Positions 7,216 through 9,763 of a stretch of 9,763 nt of DNA are shown one piece after another (positions within the stretch are counted from its first letter, which is position 1; the number at the start of each line of letters is the position of its first letter). Under the pieces are notes generated by a model that worked only from the letters and a program-made list of their open reading frames with translations, searched no databases and had not been told where the DNA came from. The position numbers were made by a program, and so were the translations under genes. The stretch comes from Flavobacteriaceae bacterium. GTDB lineage: Bacteria; Bacteroidota; Bacteroidia; Flavobacteriales; Flavobacteriaceae. The stretch spans positions 1 through 9,763 of the forward strand of contig WGDF01000213.1 in assembly GCA_015493405.1 (NCBI GenBank). Reading direction: 5' to 3'.

Positions 7216-7335
7216 ATGGTTTTAAACAGTTCTATTTTTTAAGATAGCAAAGCCCTACTCTTAGGGAGTTTGGTTTTTTTAATGCAAATATTGTTTAGTA
7301 TTTTGATGATTCTGTTATTTATAACCGGAAAATAG
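7216..7335 (+). pseudogene. 3' remnant of a second yeiH-like gene
   Basis: From 7246 an open frame reads SKALLLGSLVFLMQILF and continues to a TAG at 7333-7335, matching the last helix of the YeiH-family protein at 5445-5525. The tail differs (ILLFITGK against IFLFVK), and the few differences before that are silent or conservative (GCG/GCC, TTC/CTC), as expected from a once-functional coding copy. Just upstream the match continues weakly in another frame: GFKQFYFL against SFKSIVKQ, restored by removing one base near the T-run at 7235-7240. This suggests a 1-bp frameshift. No start codon or remaining body of the gene is present, so it cannot make a transporter. It lies directly after the T9SS gene. 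Confidence 0.75.
7247..7310 (+). repeat. Direct repeat copy B, downstream of the T9SS cargo gene
   Basis: This is the second copy of the 64-bp repeat at 5443-5506; only positions 7254 and 7258 differ, and 7259-7310 is identical. Those two changes create a small perfect hairpin, CCCTA-CTCT-TAGGG (7253-7266), absent from copy A. With copy A it flanks the T9SS gene and could support loss of that gene by homologous recombination. Confidence 0.95.
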
Positions 7336-7362
7336 TACTATAAGATTTGTCTTTTTTCGATT

Positions 7363-8448
7363 TTAAAATTTATAATCAATATCCAAGCGGATTCGAGTAG
7401 CTTTAAACAGACCTTGATCTATAGTGTCGATATGAATTTGCTTAGCGTACCATACATTAAGTGCTACGGACATTTTGTCGTTTATCAAATAAGAAAAACG
7501 CGATGACCAACCTTTAAAATTGCTTCCGTATTGTGTCTCATTTGTAGCGGGTAAAAACCAATTGTCTTGCGATAGAAAATCAATCACAGCATATTTTTCA
7601 ATATGTGCGTACATCAATTTTGTCTTGAATTTGCGATGGTGCCATCCCAATCCAACGTCAAATCCGGTCTTTTGATCCTGTAAATTAGTGTTTATTTGAT
7701 CCTTGTTTTCATAATTGCTCAAATTGTGGTAATAGTCGGTGTATAATCTGTATTTACGATTTAATTGATAGCTAAACATTGCGGAAAATATCTTATAATC
7801 CAATGATTTTGGTAGGCGACTATACATATAGGAGGGCGCAAGTATAAAACGATGATTGTTAAAATGAAACAGGGTTTTTAGTTGAACAAATGACAGATTG
7901 CTTTGCCGGTTAAAAGTGGTAGGCGTTTGTGTATCGGTATAGTTAATATTGTTGACAAAGAAATAGCCGGCATTAATTTGAAAACCGGGCGAATAAAAAC
8001 CGGAAAAATGCAAGTTTTTATGTATGCCAATACCTTCAGGTTTAACATCATCATCCCATAATATTTCATTGGTTTTCCATAGATTGATACTGTTTTTTCC
8101 TATCCAAGCAGTCCATCCATCATGATGATATTTGATGTAGGCTTTATCTATTTGAATTGCTTTATTGCTGAAAGTGTTTCCCAAATTTACATAAGCAGAA
8201 CGCGGATGGTCGGCATCTCCGGTCGAAATTCTACCGCTAAAAGTAAAGTCGTCATATAAATATTTGAATCCGAAATTCATTTTAAGCCGGAATAGATCGT
8301 AATCGGCTTGGGTGCTTTGGCCGGACAGCCGTATGTTTCTATTCAATTCGGGACCGATGCTAATATGCCCGAATATTTTTAATTCGTTTTGTGCATAGCC
8401 TGTTTGCTCAATGACGAATAATAGAAATGGCAACAAGAATCTTTTCAT
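7363..8448 (-). CDS. Outer-membrane beta-barrel protein, putative porin (Porin_5-like)
   Basis: This 361-residue protein has a signal peptide (core 4-13, likely cleavage at GYA-Q, 19/20) and alternating-hydrophobicity strands throughout, ending in LDIDYKF with the terminal Phe of barrel proteins. Recognisable segments are FRLKMNFGFKYLYDDFTFSG (53-72), RISTGDADHPRS (73-84), IDKAYIKYHHDGWTAWIGK (100-118) and EILWDDDVKPEGIGIH (128-143). The order ATGD, then a DxAYxxY strand, then GK, then LLWDDDxxPEG is the pattern of the putative porin family (Pfam Porin_5), known from many Gram-negative bacteria with unproven substrates. It differs from the Porin_O_P protein at 1517-2665. It is a single gene, convergent with the T9SS gene and separated from it by the yeiH remnant. 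No metabolic partner is adjacent, so its solute is unknown. The family link comes from motifs recalled, not from a search. Confidence 0.75.
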   Translation of the reverse strand: MKRFLLPFLLFVIEQTGYAQNELKIFGHISIGPELNRNIRLSGQSTQADYDLFRLKMNFGFKYLYDDFTFSGRISTGDADHPRSAYVNLGNTFSNKAIQIDKAYIKYHHDGWTAWIGKNSINLWKTNEILWDDDVKPEGIGIHKNLHFSGFYSPGFQINAGYFFVNNINYTDTQTPTTFNRQSNLSFVQLKTLFHFNNHRFILAPSYMYSRLPKSLDYKIFSAMFSYQLNRKYRLYTDYYHNLSNYENKDQINTNLQDQKTGFDVGLGWHHRKFKTKLMYAHIEKYAVIDFLSQDNWFLPATNETQYGSNFKGWSSRFSYLINDKMSVALNVWYAKQIHIDTIDQGLFKATRIRLDIDYKF

Positions 8449-8464
8449 CGTTGAATATTATACA

Positions 8465-8472
8465 CAAATATA
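8465..8472 (-). promoter_or_regulatory. Predicted -7 promoter box for the putative porin gene
   Basis: Read on the minus strand, TATATTTG (8472 to 8465) is a perfect TAnnTTTG match. The start of transcription would be near 8459, leaving a very short leader of about 11 nt before the ATG at 8448. No -33 box is visible. Confidence 0.5.
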
Positions 8473-8560
8473 GCTATAATTTTTTGACACATATTTGAGT
8501 TCTTACGTTGTATCGCGTTCCTCCGCTCCCGAACGAGTCCGCTCGTGTGGTAGTCTATCA

Positions 8561-8634
8561 TTCTAACAAACATTCTACAATCAGAAAAAAAATGATATAT
8601 TTGAAGCATGAGCCGCAGAAATAGTTTGTTAGAA
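8561..8634. repeat. 11-bp perfect inverted repeat pair
   Basis: TTCTAACAAAC (8561-8571) is exactly reversed and complemented by GTTTGTTAGAA (8624-8634), with 52 bp between. It could be the ends of a very small element or a stem in RNA. It begins 15 bp after the GC-rich patch and ends 6 bp before the 49-bp palindrome. No function is evident. Confidence 0.55.
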
Positions 8635-8640
8635 GATGTA

Positions 8641-8689
8641 ATACCAAAAGGAATTGTATTTTGGACTAAAATACAATTCCTTTTGGTAT
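8641..8689. mobile_element. 49-bp palindrome made of two ends of the MITE-like element
   Basis: Arms 8641-8662 and 8668-8689 are perfect 22-bp inverted repeats around the loop GGACT. The right 29 bp (8661-8689) are the exact reverse complement of the left end of the element at 1037-1065, and the left 22 bp equal 1037-1058. The structure therefore looks like two terminal repeats joined with the interior lost. ATGTA occurs just outside on both sides (8636-8640 and 8691-8695, with one extra A on the right), which may be a target duplication. As RNA it would form a strong hairpin. Confidence 0.65.
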
Positions 8690-8722
8690 AATGTATTTGA
8701 TATGTTTTATTAAAAAAGACCA

Positions 8723-8737
8723 CACGATATAATCGTG
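8723..8737 (-). terminator. Second, weaker hairpin downstream of htpG
   Basis: CACGAT (8723-8728) and ATCGTG (8732-8737) pair with a 3-nt loop. Read on the minus strand the stem is followed by TGGTCTTTTTTAAT, so it could act as a backup terminator 26 bp beyond the main one. Confidence 0.4.
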
Positions 8738-8762
8738 CTGTAGTGGGGCCTTAAAAAATATA

Positions 8763-8789
8763 CCGTCGGTGGCAGAGAGACACCGACGG
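8763..8789 (-). terminator. Rho-independent terminator of htpG
   Basis: CCGTCGGTG (8763-8771) and CACCGACGG (8781-8789) form a perfect GC-rich 9-bp stem with a 9-nt loop. On the minus strand the stem is followed directly by TATATTTTTTAAGG. It lies 40 bp after the htpG stop codon. Confidence 0.85.
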
Positions 8790-8828
8790 AGCTTGAAAAG
8801 CCAAAGCGGTATCAAATAACTATCAAAT

Positions 8829-9763
8829 CTATTTCATCAATGCCAAACTACGCTTGATAAATTGCGTCAATGCTTCGCCTTTGAGCAAGTTTTGTGACAA
8901 TTTTGCCAAATCCAACGCTTGTTGTACATATTCGGCTTGCTTTTTCTTTGCCTTAAGGATTTTTTCCATCCAATCGCTGTTGGTATTGACAATCAAATGA
9001 TACATACCCGGAAAATCATTACCGCCAAACATCGCGCCACCGGTTTGTTGCATTTCTTTAAAGCGTCGCATAAATTCGGGTTGGGTAATGATAAACGGAG
9101 CGGCACCGGCATCCAAGGGTTCCAACTGAATGGTAAACTGTTCTGCCGGAATGTTTTTATTGATAATGCCTTTGAGTTTTTCTTGTTCCTCATCCGATAA
9201 TTTGGATACTTTGGTCTCGTCTTTCTTAATCAAATTGTCGATGGCATCGGCATCCACACGGGCAAATTTGACCGGTTGTTTTTTATCGGACAGCTCCATA
9301 TGCTCGTATTCCAATTTTTGTATCAAATGCGCCACAATCGGTGAATCGAGTAGCAATACCAAATAGCTTTTTGCTTTGGCATCTTCGATATAGGCATGTT
9401 GGGCTTTGGCATCTGAAGCATAAAGCACCACAATATTTTTATCCTTGTCGGTTTGTACCGGCTTGATTTTTTCGATGAGTTCATCAAAAGTGTAATAATG
9501 GCCGTTTACATCGGGGAACAGGTAAAAATTAAGGGCTTTTTGATAAAACTTTTCATCGGATAGCATGCCGTATTCGATGATGATTTTAATGTCGTTCCAT
9601 TTTTCTTCAAAACCTTTACGGTCGTTGTTAAATAAGCTTTGCAATTTGTCTGCGACTTTTCTGGTGATATAACCGGAAATCTTTTTGACGGCGGTATCGG
9701 CTTGCAGATAACTACGTGAGACATTAAGGGGAATATCAGGCGAGTCGATAACGCCACGCAACA
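8829..9763 (-). CDS. htpG: Molecular chaperone HtpG (Hsp90), C-terminal half; N-terminus beyond the window
   Basis: The visible 311 codons are the end of the middle domain and the C-terminal dimerisation domain of bacterial Hsp90, an ATP-dependent cytoplasmic chaperone. The frame enters from the right edge with RGVIDSPDIPLNVSRSYLQ, the highly conserved middle-domain segment whose Arg (in NVSR) contacts ATP bound in the N-domain. It continues with KISGYITRKVADKLQSL, then a WNDIKIIIEYGMLSD segment matching the usual client-facing part. A Lys/Asp-rich linker (near 9200-9270) leads to the dimerisation helices and the end IKRSLALMK. The ATPase domain lies outside the window. The frame is open right up to 9763, and a TTG there (9761-9759) is an internal Leu codon, not a start. 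No MEEVD tail is present, as expected in bacteria. The gene is single and followed by a strong terminator. Confidence 0.95.
   Translation of the reverse strand, partial: LRGVIDSPDIPLNVSRSYLQADTAVKKISGYITRKVADKLQSLFNNDRKGFEEKWNDIKIIIEYGMLSDEKFYQKALNFYLFPDVNGHYYTFDELIEKIKPVQTDKDKNIVVLYASDAKAQHAYIEDAKAKSYLVLLLDSPIVAHLIQKLEYEHMELSDKKQPVKFARVDADAIDNLIKKDETKVSKLSDEEQEKLKGIINKNIPAEQFTIQLEPLDAGAAPFIITQPEFMRRFKEMQQTGGAMFGGNDFPGMYHLIVNTNSDWMEKILKAKKKQAEYVQQALDLAKLSQNLLKGEALTQFIKRSLALMK

Larger units (their letters stand above)
8449..8828. other. Gene-free region with stacked inverted repeats
   Basis: No convincing gene is present in these 380 bp. From left to right they hold the porin promoter box, a GC-rich hairpin patch (about 8512-8550), an 11-bp inverted repeat (8561-8571 with 8624-8634), a 27-codon frame that runs through a palindrome (8608-8691), the 49-bp palindrome (8641-8689), and two hairpins oriented to end htpG transcription (8723-8737 and 8763-8789). 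The density of inverted repeats suggests a landing site for small elements. Confidence 0.6.

Noticed and set aside
5443..7310. Integron cassette or phage-type att sites for the flanking repeats
   Set aside because: No integrase or recombinase gene is in the window, the repeat is plain coding sequence without the fold of an attC site, and homologous duplication explains it.
7337..7355. AAGA-TTTG-TCTT hairpin followed by T-rich sequence as terminator of the T9SS gene
   Set aside because: The stem is only four AT-rich base pairs; too weak to call as a terminator.
8445..8723. Minus-strand 92-codon reading frame between the porin and htpG
   Set aside because: It is assembled from the MITE-derived palindrome, the inverted repeat and the GC-rich patch, overlaps the porin promoter, and shows no protein-like conservation pattern.
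9759..9761. TTG near the right edge as the start of a short protein
   Set aside because: The frame is open past it and the following residues are the middle of HtpG, so the codon is an internal Leu.

Overview
The window looks like a chromosomal piece of an AT-rich Bacteroidota (Flavobacteriia- or Sphingobacteriia-like) genome. Three signs point there. One predicted secreted protein ends in a type IX secretion (T9SS) sorting domain. Several starts are preceded by TAnnTTTG, the -7 box of Bacteroidota promoters. Shine-Dalgarno sequences are essentially absent. No tRNA, rRNA, CRISPR array, transposase or integrase gene was seen.

Layout. Positions 1-1023 (minus strand) hold an ABC-2 type exporter operon: a complete ATPase gene followed 4 bp later by the first 27 codons of its permease. 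Upstream of the ATPase lies a 162-bp MITE-like element with 29-bp imperfect inverted ends (1037-1198), then about 320 bp of AT-rich DNA with a pair of operator-like direct repeats. Positions 1517-4297 (plus) carry a two-gene unit: a Porin_O_P-type outer-membrane porin and a long YeeE/YedE (TsuA-like) membrane protein that keeps the three Cys positions expected of thiosulfate transporters. After a probable terminator comes a YeiH/UPF0324-family protein (putative sulfate exporter family), best started at 4539 because a promoter box lies inside the longer reading frame. Together these three suggest a locus handling small sulfur compounds across both membranes; this is inference.

Positions 5588-7192 encode a secreted T9SS cargo with seven SBBP-like repeats of about 60 residues, probably a seven-bladed beta-propeller. 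This gene is bracketed by direct repeats: the last 52 bp of near-terminal yeiH sequence recur exactly at 7259-7310, inside a frameshifted 3' remnant of a second yeiH-like gene (about 7216-7335). The T9SS gene therefore looks as if it were inserted into, or replaced the body of, a duplicated yeiH.

Positions 7363-8448 (minus) encode a second, unrelated outer-membrane beta-barrel of the putative-porin (Porin_5-like) type. The gene-free stretch 8449-8828 holds a GC-rich hairpin patch, an 11-bp inverted repeat, a perfect 49-bp palindrome built from two ends of the MITE-like element, and two hairpins placed to terminate the gene to its right. That gene (8829-9763, minus, cut by the window edge) is the C-terminal half of the Hsp90 chaperone HtpG.

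The points most worth a second look are the yeiH 3' duplication around the T9SS gene, the two related MITE-like elements, the paired operator-like repeats before the porin, and the sulfur-compound transport grouping. No clear new defence or mobile system is visible.
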